Part shown: positions 42,102 to 53,097 of the stretch, piece by piece
Layout: every line of letters begins with the position of its first letter
Numbering within the stretch: the stretch's first letter is position 1
Source: Kalaharituber pfeilii
Taxonomy: Eukaryota; Ascomycota; Pezizomycetes; Pezizales; Pezizaceae
Assembly: GCA_015179045.1 (NCBI GenBank)
Contig: WHUZ01000031.1
Span: 558,001-622,000 of the forward strand
Direction of reading: 5' to 3'
Length of the DNA stretch: 64,000 nucleotides
Notes under the pieces: generated by a model
Database searches by the model: none
What the model was told of the DNA's origin: nothing
The model's input: only the letters and a program-made list of their open reading frames with translations
Position numbers and translations under genes: made by a program

Positions 42102-45100
42102 CTACCTACTGTACGGCAGCCACTCTCTCCGCCAGTCACTGCATGGCCTCAGCCCTACATTCAATGCTGCTCGCTCAGCAAGTAAGCACGCGATAGTCTT
42201 ATTCCGTCCCTTATTGGCGACCGAAAGGGGCGTATTGCCAGAGTTATCTTTTGCGTGTACGTTGATATCAGCTCGCTCAAGGAGCTTGCGTATCACACTC
42301 TCAGGATCCGTTCCGGGCCCAAACAAAACGTTCCAAAACCTGTTCTCTGCAGTTACGTCAACATCAGTTCTTTCAAGGAGCACACTATAATCTCACCATC
42401 AAGAGCATATAAAAGTGGACTTTTGCCCTTGCAGTCCCTTGCATTTACGTCCACTTCCGCTCGCACAATAAGCAAGGCTATAGCAGCTTCATTGCCTCTC
42501 TCAGCAGCGTATGAAAGCGGAGTCCTGCAATTCTGATCCTTTGCATCGGCTTCGATATCGGCTCGTTCAAGCAGCATGCGTACTACAGCCTCATGGCCTT
42601 CCTCAGAAGCATATGAAAACGGAGTCCTGCCCCCTTGATCCTTCGCATTTATATCGACATCAGCCAGCTCAACAAGCAAGCGTACTACAGCCTCATTGCC
42701 TCTCGCAGCAGCAGCGTATGAAAGCGGAATCCTGCCCCCGTGATCCTTCGCATTTATATCGACATCGGCCCGCTCAACAAGCAAGCGTACTACAGCCTCA
42801 TTGCCTCTCGCAGCAGCAGCGTATGAAAGCGGAGTCCTGCCCCCGTGATCCTTCGCATTTATATCGACATCGGCCCGCTCAACAAGCAAGCGTACTACAG
42901 CCTCATTGCCTCTCGCAGCCGCAGCGTATGAAAGCGGAGTCCTGCCCTCTTTATCGTTTGCATCGGCTTCGATATCGGCTCGTTCAAGCAGCATGCGTAC
43001 TACAGCCTCATGGCCTTCCTCAGAAGCATATGAAAGTGGAGTCCTGTCCCCGTGATCCTTCGCATTTATATCGACATCGGCTCGCTCAACAAGCAAGCAT
43101 ACTACATCCTCATTGGCACTCTCAACAGCATATAAAAGCGGAGTGCTGCCCCCGTGATCCTTCGCATTTATATCGACATCGGCCCGCTCAACAAGCAAGC
43201 GTACTACAGCCTCATTGCCTCTCGCAGCAGCAGCGTATGAAAGCGGAGTCCTGCCCCTGTGATCCTTCGCATTTATATCGACATCGGCCCGCTCAACAAG
43301 CAAGCGTACTACAGCCTCATTGCCTCTCGCAGCAGCGTATGAAAGCGGAGTCCTGCCCCCGTGATCCTTCGCATTTATATCGACATCGGCCCGCTCAACA
43401 AGCAAGTGTACTACATCCTCATTGGCTCTCTCAACAGCATATAAAAGCGGAGTGCTGCCCCCGTGATCCTTCGCATTTATATCGACATCGGCCCGCTCAA
43501 CAAGCAAGCGTACTACAGCCTCATTGCCTCTCGCAGCAGCAGCGTATGAAAGCGGAGTCCTGCCCCTGTGATCCTTCGCATTTATATCGACATCGGCCTG
43601 CTCAACAAGCAAGCGTACTACAGCCTCATTGCCTCTCGCAGCAGCAGCATATGAAAGCGGAGTCCTGCCCCCGTGATCCTTCGCATTTATATCGACATCG
43701 GCCTGCTCAACAAGCAAGCATACTACAGCCTCATTGCCTCTCGCAGCCGCAGCGTATGAAAGCGGAGTCCTGCCCTTTTTGTCGTTTGCATTGGCTTCGA
43801 TATCGGCTCGCTCAACAAGCAAGCGTACTACAGCCTCATTGCCTCTCTCAGCAGGGTATGAAAGCGGAGTCCTGCCTCTTTGATCCTTTGCGTCGGCCTT
43901 GACATCGGCTTGCTCAACAAGCAAGCGTACTACATCCTCATTGCCTCTTTGAGCGGCGTATGAAAGCGGAGTCCTGCCCTTTTCGTCCTTTGTGTCGGCT
44001 TCGATATCAGCTCGCTCAAGGAGCAAGCGCACTACAGTCTCGTTGCGGAAGTACCAGATCGCAAAAGCCAACGGACTGACATCATCCCTGCGTTGTGCGG
44101 TTGAATTTAGGTTTGGAGCTTGTGGTAACACTCGCAGAATACTCTCAATTCCAAAGTACGCAACAGCATGTATCCCGCAAAAGGCACCATTCCACCACTC
44201 TCTGAAGTCGTGGTCATAGCCATCACGGTCACGGCTGAGAACTAGAATCAATTCCTGAACTCCTGCAGGCTGATGTAGCCGAAGCAGTTTTGTAGCCAGT
44301 GCCTCTACAGACTCGTCACACTGCTTTCGCGCGTGGTGGCCCCACTGCAAAGAAGCATAGTTCAGTAACGGGAAGTCTGCATTAAGTTGATTGAGCTCTT
44401 TCTGTGACGGACAAGGACAAGCTAAAGGACTGAAATTCAGGTACGTTAGACACATCCTCGCGAGTGAAATATGGCCAGTTGGAAAGTGATTTTCGCTGTG
44501 TGTCTTAAAATATTCTTGGAGTGTATAATGCACTAGACGCACAGAGGAGCTCTCATCATCAATAATGACTAATCCATAGCAGCAATCAAGGATCGTCTTC
44601 TCAGACGGAATATTGTCCTCATCCAGGGCTGCGTCTTTGTCCTCCACAGCTAATGCATGGCGGAGTTCTTTCACTTGTAGTGGTCTCTCGGCCAGGCATA
44701 CCCACATGAGTACTTTCATACCTAGCTCTGCTCTACGGGCTGATTGTTGAATTCTGGATATAGTTATCTCATAGGCAGCATAGAGACCAGTTGGTAGATT
44801 GTGTAGTGCATCTCGTCGCTTCCTAATTGTTGGTTTTTGCAAAATCATGTTTATGTGTAAAGCAGGGAGTAGAAACCTGACAAAGAGGATTAATATCGAC
44901 TTGATTTATATGGCACGTCTAAAACTTACATTCCTTGAGACTTTTCCAATAACACCTGTAATACTTCACCCTTGAGCTTGCTATTCATAGCTTCAGGTGA
45001 CGGATCGCTATCAATCTTGTGCGTAAGGTATCTCCGGAGGTCCTCATCCTTAGCCACAATCTCTAACGAGCCCAATTTTGTCCCCAGAACTAGACACACT

Positions 45101-46575
45101 TGGTCTCTGACGTTTGGCCGCCCAGTGAAAAATAACCGTACCACGCTGTTAGACTGGGTTTCAGAACTGGAACGCTCCATGTGCAAAATATCCTTGGTTA
45201 ATGCGAGGAAGTCTATTCTTGTTTGGTCTTCCAACTCATCCATTGCGTCAATGCAGATAAAGGTGATGTCAAACTTTTGTACAAGATCCTTCAACATAGC
45301 TTTGGCATCATCAAGGTATAGCCTTGCACCTGACGTCCTAGCAGATGCGAACTTCTTGGTGATCATCTCAGGTAATGGTTGAGAGGATGAGGAGAGTCTC
45401 AGCACCAATTGCTTTACGAGACTTCCAACAAGGTGTAGAGGAACTTGGTCTTTCTGGTCCCGATAGTCACAGTAGATGTAGATGATAGCTGCTCTTGGTT
45501 GCTTGACTTCGAGAGATAGGTGATCAATGACAACAGACCTTCCAGAACCGTTAGCGAAGGTGTAATGCCATATGGGCAGCAATAAATTCAAAACAGCAGC
45601 TAGGGATATATACGCAATGACTGTTTTCCCAGCCCCGGGCATCCCATAGCAACCTAGAATGCGTTCACTTGGTCTTTCAATACTGCTAGATAGCCAAGCC
45701 TTAAATTGGTCTGTTTGAAGAATCCAAGTTCCTGTATTGTTGAGTCGGCTAGATTTGACATCTTGATGTCGTTTCTGTGGCTCAAGTGGTGACAACCATG
45801 CCAGGAGTTCTACGGTGTTCTCCACTAAAAGGCAGTAAGTATATATAAGCCTCACTAGAATTAGTAGAAAATAGTAGTAAGTACACGCACCGTCCATGTT
45901 CAGCTGCAAGTTCTGCACACCAAGCTTGATTTGCTGCATATCAATAACCAGTTGATCGAGCGTTGAGACGAAACCCAAGACCTCACCAAGGGTCGCGCTC
46001 ATCTTTGACATTTGATCTGGAATAACAGGAAACAATGACATAACGGAGTCTATTTGCTGCTTTTGGTGCGATAAGCTCGTTATGACCTCTCCGGATGTCT
46101 TCGATAGAAGTTCACTATAATCACTTAGGATTTGGAAATGCAAATGTCTAGAGAATTGGAAATACCAGTTCGCAATGGTCAACGAAAATTCGATTGTTTG
46201 AGTGCAGCGATGCAATGTTTGGACTATCTCTACACACTCTTCTCTCTTGAATGGCCATTTCAAGCGGTCACTAAATCCCCCTGACACTTGAAACTTGACT
46301 AATTTTGGATGAAGCCTTTCAATCTTGCTCTTACAAATGTCAATTACGATACAAAGAGCAGAAGTTTGGTGAAAATTCCCTTTGATGTCTTGCTTTGTCA
46401 GGAAGATAATCAGCTGTTCGAGGGTATAACTCAGTGCAGTAATTTCAGTGAGTAAGTCCTGAGCATCCTTTGGAGCAGGATTGACCTGGCTTGTATAATT
46501 GCTCAGGATCTTCCCAAGCTGGAGCGCTAAGGAGAGGAAGCCAGCGACTCCAGTTGCAATGGAAAAGGGATCCAT
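42102..46575 (-). CDS. STAND receptor: Helo-like N-terminus, NACHT, 16+ ankyrin repeats
   Basis: Spliced model complement(42353..44876, 44930..45824, 45891..46575): 1367 codons, in frame throughout. The N-terminus MDPFSIATGVAGFLSLALQ is the fungal STAND N-terminal (Helo-like) type. NACHT: GMPGAGKT P-loop near residue 295, Walker B FICIDAMDEL near 420. A linker of the usual fungal kind (SQGMFLL...LPTGLYAAYE) is created only by splicing the 53-bp intron 44,877-44,929. Residues about 790-1355 hold some 16 ankyrin repeats of 34-35 residues, many nearly identical (GNEAVVRLLVERADVDINAK). A 66-bp intron (45,825-45,890) is in frame and stop-free, so both isoforms are translatable. A one-base deletion near 42,375-42,385 ends the frame at 42,353. 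Ankyrin-like codons continue in another frame to 42,102. The family includes vegetative-incompatibility and immune-type receptors. The ligand is unknown. Confidence 0.88.
42480..44040 (-). repeat. Coding tandem array of near-identical ankyrin units (~102-105 bp)
   Basis: The DNA of successive ankyrin repeats is almost the same, for example GATCCTTCGCATTTATATCG recurs in most units (plus-strand reading). Units alternate between 102 and 105 bp according to AAR or AAAR. Higher-order blocks (3-4 units ending in YAVER or YASEE) are also repeated. Confidence 0.9.
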
Positions 46576-47418
46576 TTCCCGATGCTGTAAGAATATGCAA
46601 TCAGATTCGGGATATATATATACTGATAAGATATGTTAATTTTGTTAGGGGCTCGGCGCCGGAGGTAGGTTTGGATTTCGGAATAATGCAGATTCGTAGA
46701 TGTAGGTGAGATTCGAGGGGAGTTGCGGCTCTGCAAAAGAGAGCGGGGTACGCAGGATGAGACGAATTCTTGGCGCATATTCCTACCCCGATTGTTCTGA
46801 TCTTTTTAAGGGTAGTAAGACCTAGAGATTTCGGTAGCAAGGTCTCTCATGGCGCTGCACTTGGGGTAGAATATCTGGTCGCCAGTTCTGGAGTTTCGAG
46901 ACAGAGTTCAAGTCAGCTTGTACGGTGAAGTCATGTGATAATATGTAGCTATAGTTGGCACTACAAGTACACTGGGTGCTGCCAAGAAGTTCAGAAAACG
47001 GCGCAGTGAATACAACCTGCCCCGTCGTCGCTGCGTAGCTGCGAAAAGGAGTGTTCTGGGCGCGAGAATACAGCTAATCGGAGTTCTATGAGACTAGGAG
47101 TTCTCACATTTTCTCTGGTTGCATTCTCCGTGGATAAAATTGGGATGAAGTACCGTAGTCCAGATGACAAAGTACGATCATGTGTGAAATCGGAATATAT
47201 TTGTGTGGACATTACAATTTCATTCAGATTTTCCCAAAATTTCAATTTTACGAAATTCGGAATATTCGGACCTAAACTAAGTAAGTCCGAGTCCATTAGG
47301 CAGCTTTCCTTTTCATTTTTTTCCTAAGTATCATATACACAAGGCGACCATGTCTTAACTGTTCTGATTGTTGAGCATAGATCGCGTAAGCAACAGTAGG
47401 CATGCGCGGGTAGCTGGC
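46576..47418. other. 5' flank of the NACHT-ankyrin gene
   Basis: It contains TATATATATA at about 46,612-46,621, 40 bp upstream of the start codon, which could be a core promoter or part of the 5' UTR. No other gene is recognised. Confidence 0.4.
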
Positions 47419-48691
47419 TATACTCTAGCCGAAAAAATAAGTATCCGGAAAGGCGACTAAGCATATTATGCGCTATGCAGTTTTTGGTATAAACTAGCAT
47501 ATTTTTGTATGGTTGGCTCTTTAGACCAGTCCAAATTTCATGATAGCGTCCAATTTTTATTATGTCAGAAGTATCCGGACAGCTGACATAATGAATTTGG
47601 GTCTTCTCCGCAATTCTGGAGACCCCCTATCATACAGCAGCAGAATAAATACAAGAACAAGGTAATATATACTAGAACGGCAGGCAAAAAATGTCCGGGT
47701 AAAGACTCAATTATCATACTAAGTAAGATACTAATATTCTTGTAGGTGCTAAAATAACCACCCTGGAAAAGAACAGCCATTGTGGCCTACATTGAGGTAT
47801 TCGTATACCAAATAGCTGAAATCAACATGCACTGACATCATTGAGAATGGAGTTTTGAGAGCTTCACATATGCATCAGCTACAAATCTGAAGTTGTAATA
47901 AAGTGCAGATGAGAGTACTGCAACTGGAGGTAGGTCACTATTGCTTGTTTTCACTGCTATTGTAGTGCTCTTCTGTAGCCTGTTCCAGAGGCTTTTCTGG
48001 AAGTTTTTGCGGAGGCTGTTCTAGAGGCTGTTCCGGAGGCTGTTCCGGAGGCTATTCCGGATGCTGTTTGAGTAGCTGTTGGCATGCTACGAGCAGCTGT
48101 TCGAGCAACTGTTTAAGAGGGTGTTCCGGAGGCTGTTCAGACTCGGAGGCTGTTCAGAGGCTGTTCCGGAGGTCGTACCGGAGGTCGTTCCGGAGGCTAC
48201 TTTCCAGGCCGTTTCGGAGGCTGTTTCGGGCGCTGTTTCGGAGGTCGTTTCGGAGGTTGTTTCGGAGGTTGTTTGAGCTCGAACAGCCTCTTAAACAGTA
48301 TTTCAATGGTCTCTGGAAAAGCCCTGAAGAGCAGTCTCGAAATCTTAGGATCTATCAGAATAGTAGTCAGACTATCAGAATAGTAAGTTTTGATCATTAT
48401 AATGCCTGAACCTGTACTTATTCGTAGTTGCCTGTAGTGCCATTTTCATATTCCTAGTAAAGGACCTACATCTATTTGCCTTGTCCTCATACGTAGGTAT
48501 AGGACTGTTGGTGTTGCAAGTCCCAAATTCGTTATGTCAGCTGTCCGGATACTTCTGACAATAAAATTGGACACTATCCACACTGAGTGTCATACCCAAG
48601 CATACGAAAATATGCTAGTTTCTGCCAAATACTGCATAGCGCATAATATGCATTTACCCCCTGTCCGGATACTTATTCTTCGGCTAGTATA
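47419..48691. mobile_element. TIR element, ~1.27 kb, Tc1/mariner-like ends
   Basis: Inverted repeats of about 170 bp: the left AGCCGAAAAAATAAGTATCC, TATTATGCGCTATGCAGT, TCAGAAGTATCCGGACAGCT is mirrored on the right (AGCTGTCCGGATACTTCTGA, ACTGCATAGCGCATAATATG, CGGCTAGTATA). TA is present at both edges. TIRs with GTCCGGATACTT are common in fungal Tc1-type elements (from memory). The core has no transposase, only a minisatellite. Confidence 0.8.
47965..48300. repeat. 12-bp minisatellite (GAGGCTGTTCCG)
   Basis: More than twenty degenerate units of GGAGGCTGTTCCG / GGAGGTCGTTTCG lie inside the TIR element. The frames of 60-113 codons that cross it are periodic artefacts. Confidence 0.9.
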
Positions 48692-48850
48692 AGGAGGGCC
48701 TTCTGCCCTCAAGAGATGGTCACGCTTCAAGAAGTTACACCCTCACTTTAGCTACATCATCGCAGACTCCGTAACATACTCGCTATGGCATGGCAAACGA
48801 GGCCGACAGGGCCATCCAGGGGGTCGATTGAAGTTTGTTAGAGATCTGCA

Positions 48851-48941
48851 ATAATGTCCGGTTTTTTTTTTTTTTTTTTTTTTTTATTTCACGTGACCCC
48901 GCATGCAGCTTTCCGCCATGGCAGGGCAGTAATGTCCGGTT
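48851..48941 (-). mobile_element. LINE-B tail-only insertion, 12-bp TSD
   Basis: taatgtccggtt at 48,851-48,862 and 48,930-48,941. Minus strand: CCCTGCCATGGCGGAAAGCT, GCATGCGGGGTCACGTGAAAT, poly(A). Confidence 0.94.
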
Positions 48942-48982
48942 GGAGTGTCGGATATTATGTGGGGGCCATGATGGAGGCTATG

Positions 48983-49064
48983 TAGTAAGGCCTTTTTTTT
49001 TTTTTTTTTGGTCACGTTACCCCGCTTGCAGCTGTCCGCCATGGCAGGGTGGCTAGTAAGGCCT
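48983..49064 (-). mobile_element. LINE-B tail-only insertion, 11-bp TSD
   Basis: tagtaaggcct at 48,983-48,993 and 49,054-49,064. The insert is the B hairpin, GCGGGGTAACGTGACC and poly(A). It lies 41 bp from the preceding insertion. Confidence 0.94.
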
Positions 49065-49304
49065 GAGAGCAACCTCATACTCTATATATATAGATACAGT
49101 ACTTTTGGCTACTCTGTCTAAGTAATACCAATCACCCCTTCTACCTAAGTCTACAAAGTTCACCCTACGTACAGGAGGAAGTTCGAGACCTACTTATATT
49201 TGAGATCTCGGGTACAAAGAGAATAAAGATATTTCCAAATAAGGAATGGGAATTCAAGTCACGTGTGTATAACGTAATGCTCACATGACTGTAGGAATAC
49301 CTAC

Positions 49305-49411
49305 AAGTATCCCTTTTTTTTTTTTTTCTCTCACGTGACCCCGCGTGCAGCTGTTCGCCATGGCAGGGCCCCTGGGTCTAGATCCTCAAAGCCCGGAGGC
49401 AGAGAAGTATC
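49305..49411 (-). mobile_element. LINE-B tail insertion, 7-bp TSD
   Basis: aagtatc at 49,305-49,311 and 49,405-49,411. The insert extends further 5' than most (CTCCGGGCTTTGAGGATC, AGACCCAGGGGCCCTGCC), then the hairpin, GCGGGGTCACGTGAG and poly(A). Confidence 0.92.
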
Positions 49412-50117
49412 AAGAGTAACGTTAACGTAGAGACAGAAACATCCAGAATACATGACGTATGGTAGAATATAGAAAGTGGGAGAACGTTACAACAGAACGT
49501 GGTGGAAAGACTGGACGTTGCAATATACAGTGACAGAGGAGGGCATAAGGATGACAGCAAGGGTCCTTAGGGCCAAAGAGGGAAACAGGCTAAACCTATG
49601 CTGCATGCCCTCCAGCGGATAGGAGAGCTCACCAGGGCACTAGGCGGGCTACTAGGCTGGAAAGAATTGAGAGCGTGGATGTTTAAGGTAGGATGAGCGG
49701 ACGGCCCGGAGCGCAGGAGCAGTTTCTGGGTGACCGAACGAAGTATCAATGATACCATGATGATGTGAGATGACGCATGGTAATGATGCCATTCATAGTA
49801 TCCATGATGCCATGATGATGATGATGATGAGAGAGAAGCTTGTTAGTTAGCACTTAAATGTTATATAGAATAATGCAATAACCGACACGCTGGAGGCCTA
49901 TATAAAGAGGCCTAAACGGCCCTATACAAAGGTCAAGTGCTAAGCGTTGTCCTAAGTAACACCTACATTTCGCTGCTATCGCAGACACCGTAGCAAGCAG
50001 GGTGGAGAAGAAAGGACCACACATATCTGGACCAGGTGCGAGTGGGGGCGGCGGAGGTGGCCAAAGCGTCTGGAGGGGGTAAGAAAACCCAAGGCGAGTG
50101 AAGAGGGGCGAAACGGA
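49412..50117. other. Spacer with a short ATG microsatellite
   Basis: (ATG)n at about 49,812-49,830. No gene is recognised. The right part may be a retroelement terminus (TATATAAAGAGGCC near 49,899) but nothing confirms it. Confidence 0.35.
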
Positions 50118-51000
50118 CCCTCTTAACTTATACCCCACGGGGCACCAGTAATCGCCCTTGCCACTGTGTATTGCCATTTCTCTAGGCCCCTCAGTTTGTT
50201 TTTGTATGGGGCCCCCGGTGAATAGTCTCTCCATGCCCAGCTGCCCCATGTGGCGAGCACCCTGGCTATGCTTGCGTATAACTGCCTTCTCCTGGTGGGT
50301 GAAGGGTGGTGAATGCAGTGGCGAGAAGAAAGAGGAAGGGAGGGGATGCGAAACTGTTGTGGGTAAAAGCTCACATCGGAATCGCAGGCAATGAGAAGGC
50401 GGATGAGTGGGCGAAGAAGGGGACGGTGATGCAGGGGAAGGAGGTGGCCACCGGAAGTGGGGTGCGCCAGAGGGTGAAGGCGTGGAGGAAGGAGAAGAGA
50501 GAAGTGGAGGGCTTTGGAGGAGGAAAGGTCATGGAGTGGAATAGGATAGCAGTATCCAATTTCACTGCCTTGCGCCTGGAGAGAGGGAGGTGTGCAGTGT
50601 GGTTGAAGAAGCTAGGGGTGGCGGAATCGGATAGGTGCAGGTGTGGGGAGGTGCAAACGGGGGAGCATCTCGCTTTCCGATGCAGAAGTCAGGAGAACCG
50701 CCCAGAAGGCTTTGAGAGGTGGGGCGACATGGAAAAGAATTGGAAGAGAAAGGCGGAGAATGGGAGGAGTATGACGTTTTGGAGAATTTCTTCGCTGGGG
50801 TCAAGTTCTAGAAGGTAGGAGAATGCGGGGTCAGGTTCTAGAAGCTAGGAGAGCGGGGGCGACGGCGCGCGGGGGCCATGTACGTAGAGAGTTAGTTTAG
50901 CCTGTCTCCGGGCTATGAGGGCTTGCCCAGGGACCCTGCCATGGCCAAGTGCTACAAGCGGGGTTATGTGATTAAAAAAAAAAAAAAAAAAAAAAAAAAA
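50118..51000 (+). mobile_element. LINE-B copy with inverted 5' segment
   Basis: From about 50,295 the plus strand codes the RNase H end of ORF2 (NAVARRKRKGGDAKLLWVKA, GNEKADEWAKK), the knuckle CRCG..QTGEHLAFRC, then the 3' UTR, hairpin ATGGC-CAAGT-GCTAC, GCGGGGTTATGTGATT and 27 A (50,974-51,000). Directly before it, 50,128-50,290 on the minus strand codes an upstream ORF2 segment (RRRQLYASIARVLATWGSWA, WQYTVARAITGAPWG). Head-to-head joining of an upstream and a downstream segment is the hallmark of 5' inversion (twin priming). No TSD is seen. Confidence 0.8.
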
Positions 51001-51066
51001 GTATTCATACCTAACGGCGTCGCACGTGACAAGGCGCGAGAAACACACGATCGTCGCCGATATTAG

Positions 51067-51549
51067 ACTCCTTTCGCAACAAGCTCTAGAGCTTCCCAAC
51101 CCCTGCTGTACCCCCTGCTAGTCACCGAGGTGTCGCGCAGCTAACGCTCTGGAGCTTCATGATGCTCCAGCGAAAAGCTTCACGCCCTGATTAAAGCTCT
51201 ACAACTTTCGCTGCAAATATCTCAACAACTACAATAGCTATGGCAAGGCTGAAGGTATCCTGAGAATTGTAAAAGCCTAAATACTTAACTAATAGGCTTT
51301 GAAGTAGGAAAACGAAGCAAATACTCAAGTATAAGGGGGGGAATCTCAGCGCTGTTGCTGGCGCTCAATCAGCAGGTGTAAAGTAAAGCTCATAATGACC
51401 GGTACCTCCTTTTTTGGCGTTGCTGTACAGTTTGTGCGCATGCTCTAGAGCTCATGCGAAAGGTCTTTTGGCACTCTAGAGCTTACAGGGGTCGACACCC
51501 TGGTTTCTCGGCATTTGGGAAGCTCTAGAGCTTGTTGCGAAACGTCTCT
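51067..51549. mobile_element. ~480-bp TIR MITE inside duplication copy 3
   Basis: TTTCGCAACAAGCTCTAGAG, CTTCCCAA at 51,072-51,099 is the exact inverse of 51,515-51,542. Copies 1 and 2 lack the insert, which fixes it between GATAT and TATACTTTATG. TTA on both sides suggests a 3-bp TSD (Harbinger-like). Several internal AGCTCTAGAGCT-type palindromes recur. Confidence 0.85.
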
Positions 51550-51738
51550 CTTATACTTTATGCTACTAGTACATGAGATCACGTGGATTTAAGGGGCTAG
51601 CAGGCTGGAGGCCTGAACCCCCCCGACCCCGCAATTGCGGCTGGGGAGGCGAAAATGCTCCTATGAGTGAGTCTATTCTTGAATGTTCGTGCAGTATGTT
51701 ATTATTAACAATCTCCGGTTTTACGCGCACACGCCATG

Positions 51739-51747
51739 TATATAAAA
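51739..51747 (+). promoter_or_regulatory. TATA box of secreted-protein gene, copy 3
   Basis: TATATAAAA in the conserved promoter context, 251 bp before the ATG at 51,990. Confidence 0.6.
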
Positions 51748-51813
51748 GGAGGGCCGCAAACCTACACTCTTCAACTAAGCTGCTTTTTACTATTCATCGT
51801 ATTCACCCAAATA

Positions 51814-51866
51814 GTGAGTTCGAAGTGACGTCCCGAAGTACGCTAATAGTTTCGCTGACGCATTAG
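51814..51866 (+). other. Predicted 53-bp 5'-UTR intron, copy 3
   Basis: GTGAGT donor, GCTGAC branch (one base changed from copies 1 and 2), CATTAG acceptor. Confidence 0.55.
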
Positions 51867-51989
51867 CTCTCCCCTTTCGCTAGCAAGACGTATCAGTGAT
51901 CCTAAAACACCGCGCAATATTGTATCACCGCCATCTCGCTGCAGAGCTTCCACGCTTCCGTTATACTTCAATCACTCTCCACTTGCGAC

Positions 51990-52256
51990 ATGCGTTTACA
52001 CCGCTCCATATTTACACTATTTCCCGCTCTGCTCCTTGTCACTGGCACTGAAGCCGGTCCCGTTGGCTATGCATTATGCCAGGGAGGCTGTGCAAGTGTT
52101 GTTATGGCTTGCTATTCGGCCGCCGGGGCGGTGTGGGGTACAAACCCGTGGCTTGCGGCAGGTGTACCAGTCCCTGCAGCCATCGTGGGGTGCAACTCCG
52201 CATACGCGGGTTGTCAAGCAAAGTGTGCTGTGGTGGCATTGAGTCCGACACCATAA
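51990..52256 (+). CDS. Small secreted cysteine-rich protein, copy 3 (88 aa)
   Basis: The most diverged of the three copies (Ile/Phe changes in the signal peptide; Val25, Ser36, Ser43, Ala64, Lys78 and Val81 in the mature part). All six Cys, their spacing, the AVWGTNPWLAAG linker and length are kept. Substitutions avoid Cys, Gly and Trp, which fits purifying selection. TATA box and UTR intron are present. Confidence 0.85.
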   Translation: MRLHRSIFTLFPALLLVTGTEAGPVGYALCQGGCASVVMACYSAAGAVWGTNPWLAAGVPVPAAIVGCNSAYAGCQAKCAVVALSPTP

Positions 52257-53097
52257 GCGAAAACATCGTACCACTCAATTTGAGGCTTCGAAATTTTGGT
52301 TCTGAACACTGTTCTGCGGGAAGGGAATATTGTGAAGCTAGGGTACGTTGATTCCAACAGTTAGTCCGGAGGATAGCAAGAATTCATGCTGGAACGATCT
52401 TGCGTGATTTTATATATGTGGTAAGCTGCGTTCGCGAAGGCTTTGGAACAAGTTCATGATCAGGCATGGATAGTTCAATTGGTCACACGCAAGATAACAG
52501 TTCTGTTTTCTATTCCTTTTGCTAAATTGATGCTTCGTTTATCATGTCATTCATTACCCTCATTGCAATGGTGCTCATTATTTCATTTCGGCTTTTATCC
52601 TGCGTTCTGCAACGTTTCCTTGAAACAAACGACGCAAATAGTGCATTAATCAACTTTGACTGCTATGCTCGTTATTTCAACTCGTATCTGCAGATTTTCA
52701 ATTATTGCAGATTCTTCTGCAAGTTTCCGTCTTGGTGGCGATAATGGACCATATGACGTAATCCAACCCAATTCAGTCAGCTTCAGGCGAACTCAAGTAG
52801 CACGTGCAAACCGATTGGTACTAGGTACCGGTTTGTTACCAACCAATACCTTTCAGCGTACTAGTTCCTTCGCTGAATCTACCAGCCCCCCGTGACGTGG
52901 AGATCATTATTATATTCGATTCGACGTCACATGAGTTGCTCATAAAGCACAAAGGAAACATGAGGGAAAACTAGCAAAATATAAGGAAACACAATAGAAA
53001 CACTGAACCCAAAGTCGACAAAACAACAGAAAAGTTACCTCACAAAGTCCTACCCATCCATACACATCGCATGTCCGAAACTCCATATAGATAGTCT

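Larger units (their letters stand above)
51001..53097 (+). repeat. Segmental duplication, copy 3 (partial)
   Basis: Starts at acctaacggcg next to the LINE-B poly(A), equivalent to 37,200 of copy 2. It runs past the secreted-protein gene and ends at the same point as copy 1 (CATATCTC..CCGAAACTCCATAT). The tyrosinase part is absent. Confidence 0.88.

Noticed and set aside
42511..43902. 463-codon plus-strand frame with His/Gln/Ser repeats
   Set aside because: It is the exact antisense of the ankyrin repeat array. Periodicity of the real gene keeps the opposite frame open.
48068..48409. 113-codon Arg/Phe-rich repeat protein
   Set aside because: Product of the 12-bp minisatellite inside a TIR element.
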